From an uncultured Oscillospiraceae bacterium (lineage in GTDB: Bacteria > Bacillota > Clostridia > Oscillospirales > Oscillospiraceae): a DNA stretch of 14,885 bases. Positions 7,205 through 14,776 of this stretch are shown one piece after another. Positions within the stretch are counted from its first letter, which is position 1. Each line of letters begins with the position of its first letter. The position numbers and the translations under genes were made by a program. Location of the stretch: NCBI GenBank assembly GCA_934630555.1, contig CAKTXB010000022.1, forward strand, positions 1-14,885, in the 5' to 3' direction. The notes under the pieces are model-generated. The model did no database searches. It had not been told where the DNA came from and saw only the letters and a list, made by a program, of their open reading frames with translations.

Positions 7205-8578
7205 TTACTTCTCATCCTTCAGGAACAGCGAAAGCGCCCGTTCCATTTTCATGCCCCGGCTGCCCTTGAACAGCAGCACATCTCCGTCCTTAACGCGCAT
7301 TTTCAGCATATGCGCCAGATCCTCGTGCGTATCAAAATGCTCTGTGTTTTTCGGGCTCATGCCGCCTGTGATGGCGCCCGTCACAATGCGTGCCGAATGT
7401 GCACCGTATACAAACAGCATATCCGCCTTCTGGGCTACCAGGCGGCCGATGCGGTAATGCTCCGCGCTGCTGCGGTTGCCAAGCTCCAGCATATCACCCA
7501 GGACGGCAATGCGCCGCCCCTTTGTCTTGAAGTTTTCCAGCACATTCAGCGCCGCTTCCATCGACTCCGGTCCTGCGTTATAGCAGTCCTCAATGATCGT
7601 CACGCCGTTCTGCTCAAACACACGCTGCCGCATTCCAGTGTTCTGAAAGCGCCCCAGCTGCTTTTGCAGCTGCTCCGGCTTCACATCCATCAGCAGTGCT
7701 GTCGTCACTGCGGCCAGCGCATTATACACCGTATGGTGCCCTGTCACGGGTACAAACAGTTCAAAATTCTGCCCAAGACCGCGCACACGGAAGCGCATCC
7801 CGTCATCCAGCTCTTCAATGTTCTCCGCAATAACATCGCAGGCTTTATTCTCAATGCCGTAATAATATTTCTTGTGTCCGCCGTCGCTGTGCACGTTCCA
7901 CAGCAGCGGTTCGTCGCCGTTGAACACGCCCACGCCGCGCTGCGGCACGCCCTGCAAGATCTCCAGCTTCGCGCGCAGAATGCCCTCGCGGCTGCCAAGA
8001 TGTTCAATGTGCATCGTGCCAATGTTCGTAATGATGGCAATATCCGGCCGCGCGATGTTCGTCAGATACGCCATTTCACCAAAGTGGTTCATGCCCATTT
8101 CCAGCACAGCTACCTGTGTGTCGGCGTCCAGACCCATAATGCTCATCGGCAGACCCAGGTTGTTGTTGTGATTTCCCTCGCTCTTAAAGGTCTTGAACGT
8201 ACCCTCCAGCGCACAGGCCATCATTTCCTTTGTGGTCGTCTTGCCAACGCTGCCCGTAATGCCGATGACGTGCAGCCCCAACAGCTTGCGATAGCCTGCC
8301 GCCAGTGCGCCATAGGCCCGCAGCGTGTCCGGTACGCACAGCTGCACCAGCGGCGCGTCCGTCCGGTGCGTCACCAGCGCAGCCACCGCGCCTGCTTCCG
8401 CCGCCTGCTGCAAATAATCGTGTCCGTCCACCTGTTCGCCGGGCAGAGCGATGAACAGCCCGCCGGGCTGCACCTCGCGGGAGTCCGAATAGACACCCGT
8501 TACATGAACGCTGTTATATTCCTCCGCCGTCGGCGCGCCGCACCACAGTGCAATTTGATTGAGCGTTAATTCTTTCAT
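7205..8578 (-). CDS. murF: UDP-MurNAc-tripeptide:D-Ala-D-Ala ligase MurF
   Basis: Cytoplasmic ATP-dependent ligase that adds D-Ala-D-Ala to UDP-MurNAc-tripeptide and completes the pentapeptide. Three Mur-ligase domains are visible in 457 residues: an N-terminal substrate domain (about 1-100, with SDSREVQPGGLFIAL), the ATP domain with P-loop GITGSVGKTTT (106-116), EGNHNNNLGLP (134-144) and EMGMNHFGEM (160-169), and a C-terminal domain with GDMLELG (361-367). Lys204 in RAKLEIL is the likely carbamylated lysine. The C-terminal motif usually written YNANP reads YNAGP (333-337), a small departure. The ATG overlaps the murE stop by four bases (ATGA), suggesting translational coupling of consecutive ligases. 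EGNHNNN and DCYNA separate it from the related MurE. Confidence 0.96.
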   Translation of the reverse strand: MKELTLNQIALWCGAPTAEEYNSVHVTGVYSDSREVQPGGLFIALPGEQVDGHDYLQQAAEAGAVAALVTHRTDAPLVQLCVPDTLRAYGALAAGYRKLLGLHVIGITGSVGKTTTKEMMACALEGTFKTFKSEGNHNNNLGLPMSIMGLDADTQVAVLEMGMNHFGEMAYLTNIARPDIAIITNIGTMHIEHLGSREGILRAKLEILQGVPQRGVGVFNGDEPLLWNVHSDGGHKKYYYGIENKACDVIAENIEELDDGMRFRVRGLGQNFELFVPVTGHHTVYNALAAVTTALLMDVKPEQLQKQLGRFQNTGMRQRVFEQNGVTIIEDCYNAGPESMEAALNVLENFKTKGRRIAVLGDMLELGNRSSAEHYRIGRLVAQKADMLFVYGAHSARIVTGAITGGMSPKNTEHFDTHEDLAHMLKMRVKDGDVLLFKGSRGMKMERALSLFLKDEK

Positions 8579-10023
8579 TTTGTTTTCTCCAAATATTCCG
8601 CAACAACTTCCCGTTCGTCCAAATGCCGTTTCTGATGGTTGATCTCCTGATAGGTTTCATGGCCCTTGCCGCACAGCACGATCACGTCGTCTTTTTTTGC
8701 ATGATCCATGGCCCAGTGAATGGCCTCCTCGCGGTTTTCGATCACCTTGTAGTGCCCTGCCGCGTCGTGCATCCCCTCCACGATCTGCCGGATGATCTCA
8801 TGCGGATCCTCCGTCCGCGGATTGTCTGACGTCACCACGGAATAATCCGCGTTTTCCGCCGCAATGCGTCCCATCACGGGCCGCTTGAATGGGTCGCGGT
8901 CGCCGCCGCAGCCAAACACTGCGATCGTCCGCCCCCGGCAGAAGCCGTTCACGGTCTGCAAAATGTTTTCCAAACTGTCCGGCGTGTGGGAGTAGTCGAT
9001 GATCACGGTGTAATCCTTACCCGGCGTCGGCACGACCTCGGCCCTGCCTTTCACACCGCGGGCCTGCCGCAGCGCCGCCGCAGCATTGGGGAGCGAAATC
9101 CCCAGCGCCATGGCCGCCTGCGTCACTGCCAACGCGTTATACACGCTGAATGCCCCCGGGATCTTCAGCTCCAGCCGGCTGATCTCATTGCCCGTCACCA
9201 CGTCCGTTTCCACACGGTCCGGGTACAAACGAATATTCTTTGCCACCAGATCCGCTGCATTGTCTTTGGCGGAATACGTCAAAATTTTGCACGTTGCCTG
9301 CCGCCGGATGCGATCACAGTAGAGGTCGTCCAGATTCAAAACGCCCACATCGCACACGGTAAACAGCTTTGCCTTTGCGTCGCAATAGTCCAGCATCGTC
9401 TTATGGAAGTCCAGATGGTCCTCCGTCAGATTGGTGAACACCCCCACTGCAAAGTGAACGCCCGCCACACGCTCCAGCGTCAGCGCGTGTGACGATACCT
9501 CCATCACCACGTGTGTGCAGCCCGCGTCGCGCATTTTTGCGAACAGCTCCTGCAATTCCAGGCTTTCCGGCGTTGTCCGCTCTGTTTCCATCACTTCCCC
9601 GCCGATCATGTTCTGGATGGTACCGATGAGCCCGACCTTCGCGCCCAGCGTCTTTTCCAGCACCGTCTTGAGCAGATAGGTGATACTCGTCTTGCCGTTC
9701 GTGCCGGTCACGCCGATCATGGTCATGCTGTCCGCCGGCCGGCCATACCAGTTTGCCGCGGCCAGCGCCAGCGCCGCGCGCGTGTCCTCCACGCGCACAT
9801 ACGCCCCGCTCGCCGGCTTTTTTTCGCACAGGACGACCGTTGCGCCCTTTTCCTGCGCCATGGGGATGAACTTGTGCCCGTCCACGGCAAGGCCGCGTAC
9901 CGCCACAAACATCTGCCCCGGCTGCACGGCGCGCGAGTCATAGCACACGCCCGTCACATCCAGCTCCATATCCACTGCGGCCTCCAAAACCGGAATGCCG
10001 CGCAGCAGCTCGCTCAGCTTCAT
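8575..10023 (-). CDS. murE: UDP-MurNAc-dipeptide:meso-diaminopimelate ligase MurE
   Basis: Cytoplasmic ATP-dependent ligase that adds the third amino acid of the peptidoglycan stem peptide. The 482-residue product has the N-terminal UDP-binding domain (CYDSRAVQPGQMFVA, 27-41), P-loop GVTGTNGKTS (104-113), TTPESLE (150-156) and MEVSSHAL (174-181). KAKLF follows, with Lys217 probably carbamylated. The C-terminal domain has IDYSHTPDSLENIL, GCGGDRD.FKR.MG, TSDNPRTEDP (398-407) and GKGHETYQ (452-459). The DNPR form at 400-403, whose Arg binds the second carboxylate, marks meso-DAP rather than L-lysine as substrate, so the cell wall is predicted to be DAP-type. AAGGAAG precedes the start, 26 bases after the PBP stop. 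It overlaps murF by four bases. Confidence 0.97.
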   Translation of the reverse strand: MKLSELLRGIPVLEAAVDMELDVTGVCYDSRAVQPGQMFVAVRGLAVDGHKFIPMAQEKGATVVLCEKKPASGAYVRVEDTRAALALAAANWYGRPADSMTMIGVTGTNGKTSITYLLKTVLEKTLGAKVGLIGTIQNMIGGEVMETERTTPESLELQELFAKMRDAGCTHVVMEVSSHALTLERVAGVHFAVGVFTNLTEDHLDFHKTMLDYCDAKAKLFTVCDVGVLNLDDLYCDRIRRQATCKILTYSAKDNAADLVAKNIRLYPDRVETDVVTGNEISRLELKIPGAFSVYNALAVTQAAMALGISLPNAAAALRQARGVKGRAEVVPTPGKDYTVIIDYSHTPDSLENILQTVNGFCRGRTIAVFGCGGDRDPFKRPVMGRIAAENADYSVVTSDNPRTEDPHEIIRQIVEGMHDAAGHYKVIENREEAIHWAMDHAKKDDVIVLCGKGHETYQEINHQKRHLDEREVVAEYLEKTK

Positions 10024-10049
10024 CGTCCAACTTCCTTTCCGCGCCGGGT

Positions 10050-12473
10050 TTAGTCCAGCGCCGTATGGTCTGTAAATTCCATGGTGATAGTCGTGCCGCG
10101 TTCCACTTCTGTGCCCGCAGGGATGTCCTGATATGTCACCGTCACATAGTTCTCTGTCAGGTTCGTGCCCTTGGCCTGCACGTACACACCTGCGTTGTTC
10201 GCCAGCCAGTTCACATCCGCCGGCGCATAGCCCACAAAGTCCGGCACTGTTACCGTGCTCGTCGGCTTCTCCGCGCCCATGTACAGCACGACCTCCGAGT
10301 TGCCCGGCACTTCAGCAGTCGCCGCCGGGATCTGATCGGTCACAACAGCGCCGTCGCCGACCACGCGATACGTCAGGCTCTTCTTTTGCAGTGCCTCTGC
10401 AGCTTCCTGCTCCGTCATGCCCACAGTTTCCGGCATAGTCACGTTCACACCGCAAATATCCTCCGCCGTGTAGTCCGGCTCAATGCCAAGATACGGCAGG
10501 ATGTCCGAAAACACATCGCGCACTGTCGGCGCGGCCATCAGGCCGCCGGAAATATAATAGTTGTTCGGCGTGTAGCTCGTACCCGGAATATAATCCGGTG
10601 TGTCCAGCGCCACCAGCACCACATACTGCGGGTCGTTGATGGGCGCGACACCGATAAATGACACGATCTTGTCCTCCACAGGATTGCCATCCTCGTCATA
10701 CGTGTCGATCTTTTCCGACGTGCCTGTCTTGCCGCCCACGCGGTAGCCCGGCGTGCGGGCACTCTTGGCGGTGCCTTCAGTGACCACGCGCTCCATGAGG
10801 TCGCGCATCGTCGCCGACGTCTGTTCACTGATGACCTGCCGCACCACTGTGCGGCTGTTTTCCTGCACCACGTTTTCATCTGCATCCACGATCTGCGACA
10901 CAATGTGCGGCTCCAGCAGATACCCGCCGTTCACAATGGCCGCCACGGCCCGCACCAGCTGCATGGGCGTAATGCGGAACGTCTGGCCGAACGAGGCTGA
11001 AATGAGCGAGGCCGTACTGGCGCCGTTCAACTGATCGCGCGCAAAGAAATAGCCGCTTGCCTCGCCGGGCAGGTCCACGCCGCTCTTTTCCAAAAATCCG
11101 AACGACGACACATAGTCATAAAACCGGTTGCCGCCGATCTGCAGGCCCATATGCGCCAGCGCAATGTTGCAGGAATTGCCCAGTGCCTCGCCCGTCGTCT
11201 GCGTACCATGGCCCACAGTCTTCCAGCACGAAAGCGTCTGATCGCGCCCCTGGAAGTCCTCCTTGCCGCCGCAGAAATAGCTCGACTGCGTTGTAAATGC
11301 ACCACAGTCCAGCCCCATTGCCAGCGTCACCAGCTTGAACGTTGAGCCCGGTTCATAGCCATCCGACACGCAGCGATTGCGCCACTGCCGCAGTCTGGCC
11401 GTGGCCACCGCCGCATTATAGGCGGCCATTTCCTGCTCATAGGCAGCCGTGTCATTTCTCAGGGCCAGCGCGTTCTGATACTGCCGCTCCAGCTCCTGCT
11501 CCAGCGTCTGGTCGTAGATCTCCAGATGGTTGTTGGGGTCATAGCTCCCAAGCGTCGCCATGGCCAGAATACCGCCGGTATTCACGTCCATCACAATGCC
11601 GAACGCGCCATTTCGTATATCATACTTTGCAATGGCATTTTCCAGATTCTTTTCCAGCATATACTGCACCGACGTGTCCAGCGTCAGGACCAGGCTGTCG
11701 CCATCGGACGCGTCGTAGTACTTTTCATAGGTATAGAGCATCTGCGTGCCGCCGTTTCCGCGCGTTGTCACGATCTTGCCGCTCGTGCCCTGCAAAAACG
11801 AATCGTAATAGGACTCAATGCCCTCCGTGCCCTGGTTGTCCTCGCTGATAAAGCCCAGCACCTGTGCCGCCAGTGAGGAATAGGGATAGTACCGCTTTGC
11901 ATCCGATTCCAGATTCACGCCCACGATGTTGTTTTCATCAATAAACGCGCGCACCTGATCCGCCACTTCCTCTGTGACCTTTTTTGCAATGACCTTATAC
12001 TGATACTTTGTATCCGCCGCCTGCTCACGTACGAACTCCGGCGTCACGCCCTCCAATATCTCTGAAAGCCCTGCCGCAATGCGGTCCAGCAGGCCCGTGT
12101 CCGGCACGCTTTTGTCGGTCATCTTTTTTTCGATCATGTTGGGGTCAATGAACACCGTTTCCACGGTCGTGGACGCCGCCAGCACATTCATGTTGCGGTC
12201 GTAGATCACGCCGCGCTGCGCCGGCAGGGCCATGTTGCGCGTCTGATTGCGGATGGCCAGTTCTTCATACTGGTCATGCTCCACCACCATGAGCTGATAC
12301 AGCCGCGCCGTCACCGGCACAAACCCCACCAGCAGACAGATGAGCATAAGCACCAGCATCCGGCGCTGTAACGTCCGACTGGCACGCCGGCCGCCCTCTG
12401 CGCCGCCGGTGCGCTTGCGCCGCCGCCGGCGTTCCTTTTCCCGGTCCTCCGGGCGAATCACTCTCAAAGCCAT
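10050..12473 (-). CDS. Class B penicillin-binding protein with two PASTA domains (PBP2B/SpoVD type)
   Basis: Membrane-anchored transpeptidase that cross-links peptidoglycan at the septum, partner of FtsW. The 807-residue product has a very basic cytoplasmic tail (about 11-39, with RRRRRKR), one membrane helix (about 40-62), a PBP dimerisation domain (PAQRGVIYDRN, 84-94) and a transpeptidase domain with all three active-site motifs: STFK with Ser377, SCN (434-436) and KTG (582-584). Two PASTA domains close it (about 677-733 and 741-800). A charged segment of about 45 residues (318-362, rich in Glu, Gln, Ala and Tyr) lies just before the active serine, probably helical. The start at 12473 follows AAAGGTG by five bases; the frame continues upstream to 12614 without family match. 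No second class B PBP lies beside it, so the pbpB versus spoVD role is open; hence no symbol. Confidence 0.93.
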   Translation of the reverse strand: MALRVIRPEDREKERRRRRKRTGGAEGGRRASRTLQRRMLVLMLICLLVGFVPVTARLYQLMVVEHDQYEELAIRNQTRNMALPAQRGVIYDRNMNVLAASTTVETVFIDPNMIEKKMTDKSVPDTGLLDRIAAGLSEILEGVTPEFVREQAADTKYQYKVIAKKVTEEVADQVRAFIDENNIVGVNLESDAKRYYPYSSLAAQVLGFISEDNQGTEGIESYYDSFLQGTSGKIVTTRGNGGTQMLYTYEKYYDASDGDSLVLTLDTSVQYMLEKNLENAIAKYDIRNGAFGIVMDVNTGGILAMATLGSYDPNNHLEIYDQTLEQELERQYQNALALRNDTAAYEQEMAAYNAAVATARLRQWRNRCVSDGYEPGSTFKLVTLAMGLDCGAFTTQSSYFCGGKEDFQGRDQTLSCWKTVGHGTQTTGEALGNSCNIALAHMGLQIGGNRFYDYVSSFGFLEKSGVDLPGEASGYFFARDQLNGASTASLISASFGQTFRITPMQLVRAVAAIVNGGYLLEPHIVSQIVDADENVVQENSRTVVRQVISEQTSATMRDLMERVVTEGTAKSARTPGYRVGGKTGTSEKIDTYDEDGNPVEDKIVSFIGVAPINDPQYVVLVALDTPDYIPGTSYTPNNYYISGGLMAAPTVRDVFSDILPYLGIEPDYTAEDICGVNVTMPETVGMTEQEAAEALQKKSLTYRVVGDGAVVTDQIPAATAEVPGNSEVVLYMGAEKPTSTVTVPDFVGYAPADVNWLANNAGVYVQAKGTNLTENYVTVTYQDIPAGTEVERGTTITMEFTDHTALD

Positions 12474-12478
12474 GTTTT

Positions 12479-12485
12479 CACCTTT
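12479..12485 (-). promoter_or_regulatory. Ribosome binding site of the PASTA PBP
   Basis: AAAGGTG on the minus strand, five bases before the ATG at 12473. It supports the 807-residue form against the longer frame that opens at a GTG at 12614. Confidence 0.7.
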
Positions 12486-12539
12486 CCCGGAAACTGCGCT
12501 AACATCTGCACGCCATCGCGCCGTTTCCTCCCAGTGAGC

Positions 12540-12576
12540 AAAACAAGGACGGTCTGTCTTTCCCCAACCGTCCTTG
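12540..12576 (-). terminator. Terminator-like hairpin between ftsL-like gene and PBP
   Basis: On the minus strand, CAAGGACGGT (12567-12576) pairs perfectly with ACCGTCCTTG (12544-12553) around a 13-base loop, followed by TTTTG (12539-12543). The 10-bp stem with a short T-run looks like a weak intrinsic terminator or a stabilising/processing hairpin. It lies 56 bases past the ftsL-like stop, in the largest gap inside the cluster (159 bases). It could set lower expression of the genes downstream, or mark a transcript end. Confidence 0.6.
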
Positions 12577-12632
12577 CCAAACTCTATTTGTGCAGCCGGT
12601 CGCCTGAATTGCACCCGCGGCGCTATCAGAAT

Positions 12633-13172
12633 TTATGCTGCCGCCGGACGTAAATATGCGATGAGTTCTGAAATACTCTGCTCCATCGCCGCTATGATCT
12701 CGCCCAGCACACTCGTTTTCTGTTCGTGATAGATCTCCGCGCGGTCTGCGCCCGAGAGATCCAAATACACCGTCTGCTCTGCAGTTGGCAGCTTCAGCCC
12801 CAGTGCGCCGGCTTTTGTTTCAATATCCTGCAAGTTGATCCGGCCCTCATACTTGCTTTCCAGCACCGCCTGCGTCTGCTGTAAATTTTCCAGCTGCGTT
12901 TCCAGACGTGCCACCTTGCTCGTGGCCTCAAACAGCTGCACATAGCCAAAAATGACCAGCACCAGCATACAGACCACCGCCGCCATCCCGAACAGTGTAA
13001 ACGGTGCGACCGCCGTCTTGACCTTGACGCGCTGGACGCGCTGCGGCTGCGGTCGTTCTTCGGGCAGCCCCTGCGGCCGCTCCAGCGGACGGGCGGCATT
13101 GTTATAAGAGGTGTAGACGTCATACGCCGCCGCGCCGCTCGTGCGGTAATAGTTCTTATCTCCGGCTGCCAT
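12633..13172 (-). CDS. ftsL: FtsL/DivIC-like division protein
   Basis: Bitopic membrane protein expected to form a coiled-coil complex with DivIB and DivIC and to activate FtsW and its PBP. The 179-residue product has a long cytoplasmic tail (1-55, rich in Pro, Arg and Gln), one membrane helix (about 56-78), a leucine-zipper-like coiled coil (about 82-108: LETQLENLQQTQAVLESKYEG), and the motif A.ALGLKLPTAEQTVYLDL (121-139), which resembles the end of the FtsL/DivIC domain. About 40 residues follow, including a probable amphipathic helix (152-174), making it longer than the usual 100-130 residues. AGGAGG at 13181-13186 lies eight bases before the ATG. Family assignment rests on architecture plus position between rsmH and the PBP, as primary sequence is poorly conserved. 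Confidence 0.8.
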   Translation of the reverse strand: MAAGDKNYYRTSGAAAYDVYTSYNNAARPLERPQGLPEERPQPQRVQRVKVKTAVAPFTLFGMAAVVCMLVLVIFGYVQLFEATSKVARLETQLENLQQTQAVLESKYEGRINLQDIETKAGALGLKLPTAEQTVYLDLSGADRAEIYHEQKTSVLGEIIAAMEQSISELIAYLRPAAA

Positions 13173-13192
13173 GCGTCACACCTCCTTTTCAC

Positions 13193-14128
13193 TCAGGTTT
13201 TTTCTGCCACCCGCAGCTTTGCGCTGCGCGCGCGGGGATTTTCCTCCAGCTCCTGCGCAGAGGACAAGATCGGTTTGCGGCTCACCAGCCGTACCTGCGG
13301 CACCCGGCCGCACACGCACACCGGGAATTCCTTCGGGCACGTGCAGCCCTGCGCCGCCTCATTCATAGCCGACTTCACAATGCGGTCCTCCAGCGAGTGG
13401 AACGTGATGACCGCCAGCCGTCCGCCGGGCTTCAGCCGCCCGATGGCCGCCTGCATCATCCGCTCCACTGCGCCCAGCTCGTCGTTCACCGCAATGCGGA
13501 TCGCCTGAAAGCTGCGCTTGGCCGGATGCTGCTTTTCCCGCAGCGCCGCCGGCGGCATGGCGCTTTTGATGATGTGCACCAGCTCGCCCGTCGTTTCCAC
13601 GGGCCGGTCGCTCCGCGCCCGCTCGATCGCGGCCGCGATCCGCCCCGCATACCGCTCCTCACCGTACACCGACAGGATGCGACGCAGCTCCTCGCGCGGC
13701 CAGTTGTTCACGACCTCAAACGCCGTCAGCGCGCTCGTGCGGTCCATCCGCATATCGAGCGGCGCGTCGGCCATGTAGGAAAAGCCGCGCTCTGCGTCGT
13801 CCAGCTGCGGCGATGATACGCCAAGATCAAACAGCATTCCGTCCACAGCCTCGATGCCGAGCCGGTCCAAAATGGCCGTCAAGTTTTCAAAATTATCATG
13901 TACCAGCGTCACGCGGTCACAATACCGCGCAAGCCGCTGCTCTGCCGCTTTCAGCGCCGCTTCATCGCGGTCCACGCCGATGAGCCGGCCATGCGGCGAC
14001 AGCCGTTTGCAAATTTCCAGCGAGTGCCCAGCGCCGCCCAGCGTGCCGTCCAGATAAATTCCGTCCGGCTGAACGTTCAGCGCGTCGACCGCCTCGTGCA
14101 GCAGCACGGATACGTGTGAAAATCCCAT
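13193..14128 (-). CDS. rsmH: 16S rRNA (cytosine-1402-N4)-methyltransferase RsmH (MraW)
   Basis: S-adenosylmethionine-dependent methyltransferase acting on the N4 of C1402 in the ribosomal P site of 16S rRNA. The 311-residue product shows the N-terminal HVSVLLHEAVDAL, the AdoMet loop DGTLGGAGHS (27-36), GVDRD (51-55), DLGVSSPQLDD (101-111) and GFSYMADAPLDMRMD (115-129). Later come HPAKRSFQAIRI, FHSLEDRIVK and a closing NPRARSAKLRVAE. A GCTCPKEFPVCVCG segment near the end carries two paired cysteine clusters, as in many Firmicutes members. Its ATG shares the A of the mraZ stop codon (TGATG), so translation is probably coupled to mraZ; no strong ribosome site is seen. It sits in the first two-gene block of the cluster. 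Confidence 0.97.
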   Translation of the reverse strand: MGFSHVSVLLHEAVDALNVQPDGIYLDGTLGGAGHSLEICKRLSPHGRLIGVDRDEAALKAAEQRLARYCDRVTLVHDNFENLTAILDRLGIEAVDGMLFDLGVSSPQLDDAERGFSYMADAPLDMRMDRTSALTAFEVVNNWPREELRRILSVYGEERYAGRIAAAIERARSDRPVETTGELVHIIKSAMPPAALREKQHPAKRSFQAIRIAVNDELGAVERMMQAAIGRLKPGGRLAVITFHSLEDRIVKSAMNEAAQGCTCPKEFPVCVCGRVPQVRLVSRKPILSSAQELEENPRARSAKLRVAEKT

Positions 14129-14544
14129 CAGAAGCCAAGCTCCTCCATCGCGGCCGTCAGATTCTCCGGCGTAAGCAGCTGGCGCTCCAGCTCATCATAA
14201 GCCTCACTGTCCCAAATTTCCGCGTGGCCGCCCTGACCAATAAACGTGACCTCCTGCTGAAGCCCGGCGTACTGCCGCAGCTCCGCGGGGATGAGAAACC
14301 GCCCCTGCTTATCCGGCTCACACTTTGCAGCGTTTGCAAACAGGAAGCGCATCTTCCGTGCCTGCGAAATAGGCAGCGCGTTGTAGCGGTCCAGAATGCT
14401 CTGCCACCCGGCCTCGGTATAGACCGACAGGCAGTGATCCAGACCCAGTGTCACGTAAAACGCATCGCCAAGTTCCTCGCGCAGCTTCGAGGGCACGAAC
14501 AGCCGTCCCTTCGGGTCTACATTGTGCTTATACTTACCGTACAC
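14128..14544 (-). CDS. mraZ: Transcriptional regulator MraZ (GTG start)
   Basis: AbrB-fold DNA-binding protein that forms large rings and controls the dcw cluster by binding repeats in front of its own gene. The 138-residue product has the two tandem MraZ half-domains, each with its D..GR signature: DPKGRLFVP (10-18) and DKQGRFLIP (78-86). Length and the MYGKYKHNVDPKGR start fit the family. The start codon is GTG at 14544 rather than ATG, preceded by GAGGTGA at 14551-14557 with six bases of spacing. Four AAAGTGG-like boxes lie directly upstream, consistent with autoregulation. It overlaps rsmH by one base. Confidence 0.96.
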   Translation of the reverse strand: MYGKYKHNVDPKGRLFVPSKLREELGDAFYVTLGLDHCLSVYTEAGWQSILDRYNALPISQARKMRFLFANAAKCEPDKQGRFLIPAELRQYAGLQQEVTFIGQGGHAEIWDSEAYDELERQLLTPENLTAAMEELGF

Positions 14545-14566
14545 ACCCTCTCACCTCGCTTTCACT

Positions 14567-14604
14567 CCACTTTGCTGCATTTTAGCTCCACTTTGCTCCA
14601 CTTC
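14567..14604 (-). promoter_or_regulatory. MraZ operator: repeated AAAGTGG boxes
   Basis: On the minus strand, GAAGTGG (14598-14604), AAAGTGG (14588-14594), a degenerate AAAATGC (14577-14583) and AAAGTGG (14567-14573) are spaced 10, 11 and 10 bases, one helical turn each, so all face the same side of the DNA. A fifth weak copy (AAAGCGA, 14556-14562) runs into the ribosome site. The motif agrees with the AAAGTG(G/T) MraZ boxes known from Mollicutes and fits the ring-shaped MraZ oligomer. The boxes cover the predicted transcription start and leader, so binding would block transcription. Confidence 0.85.
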
Positions 14605-14610
14605 GTTTCT

Positions 14611-14639
14611 ATAATATCCTTTGCCCGGATAAATTGCAA
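14611..14639 (-). promoter_or_regulatory. Sigma-A type promoter of the dcw cluster
   Basis: On the minus strand, TTGCAA (14634-14639) and TATTAT (14611-14616) are separated by exactly 17 bases, a good match to the housekeeping consensus. The start of transcription would be near 14604, at the first MraZ box, giving a leader of about 60 bases before mraZ. This is the only strong promoter candidate seen ahead of mraZ. Confidence 0.85.
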
Positions 14640-14776
14640 GCCCTTTTTCAAAAATCGCCCCGCTTTTTTTGCGTCCTTTTCGGTCATTTCCCCCGCTATT
14701 TCCGATTTTAGAACAAATTTTCAAGTTTACGTAACAACACGTGCCGCTTGCGTATTTTTTCCGCCCCAATATATTG

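Noticed and set aside
6113..8569. Very long plus-strand open frame (818 codons) opposite murF, mraY and the start of ftsW
   Set aside because: It lies antisense to recognised, conserved genes. The translation is rich in His, Gln, Arg and Ala with no domain, as expected for the antisense of GC-rich codons. No ribosome site or promoter was seen.
12474..12614. N-terminal extension of the PBP by 47 residues
   Set aside because: It would begin with a GTG before the hairpin and translate through it; the ATG at 12473 has a ribosome site and gives the expected basic tail and membrane anchor.
14727..14734. TTACGTAA palindrome upstream of the dcw promoter
   Set aside because: A single 8-base palindrome in AT-rich DNA about 90 bases from the -35; no second copy and no supporting context.
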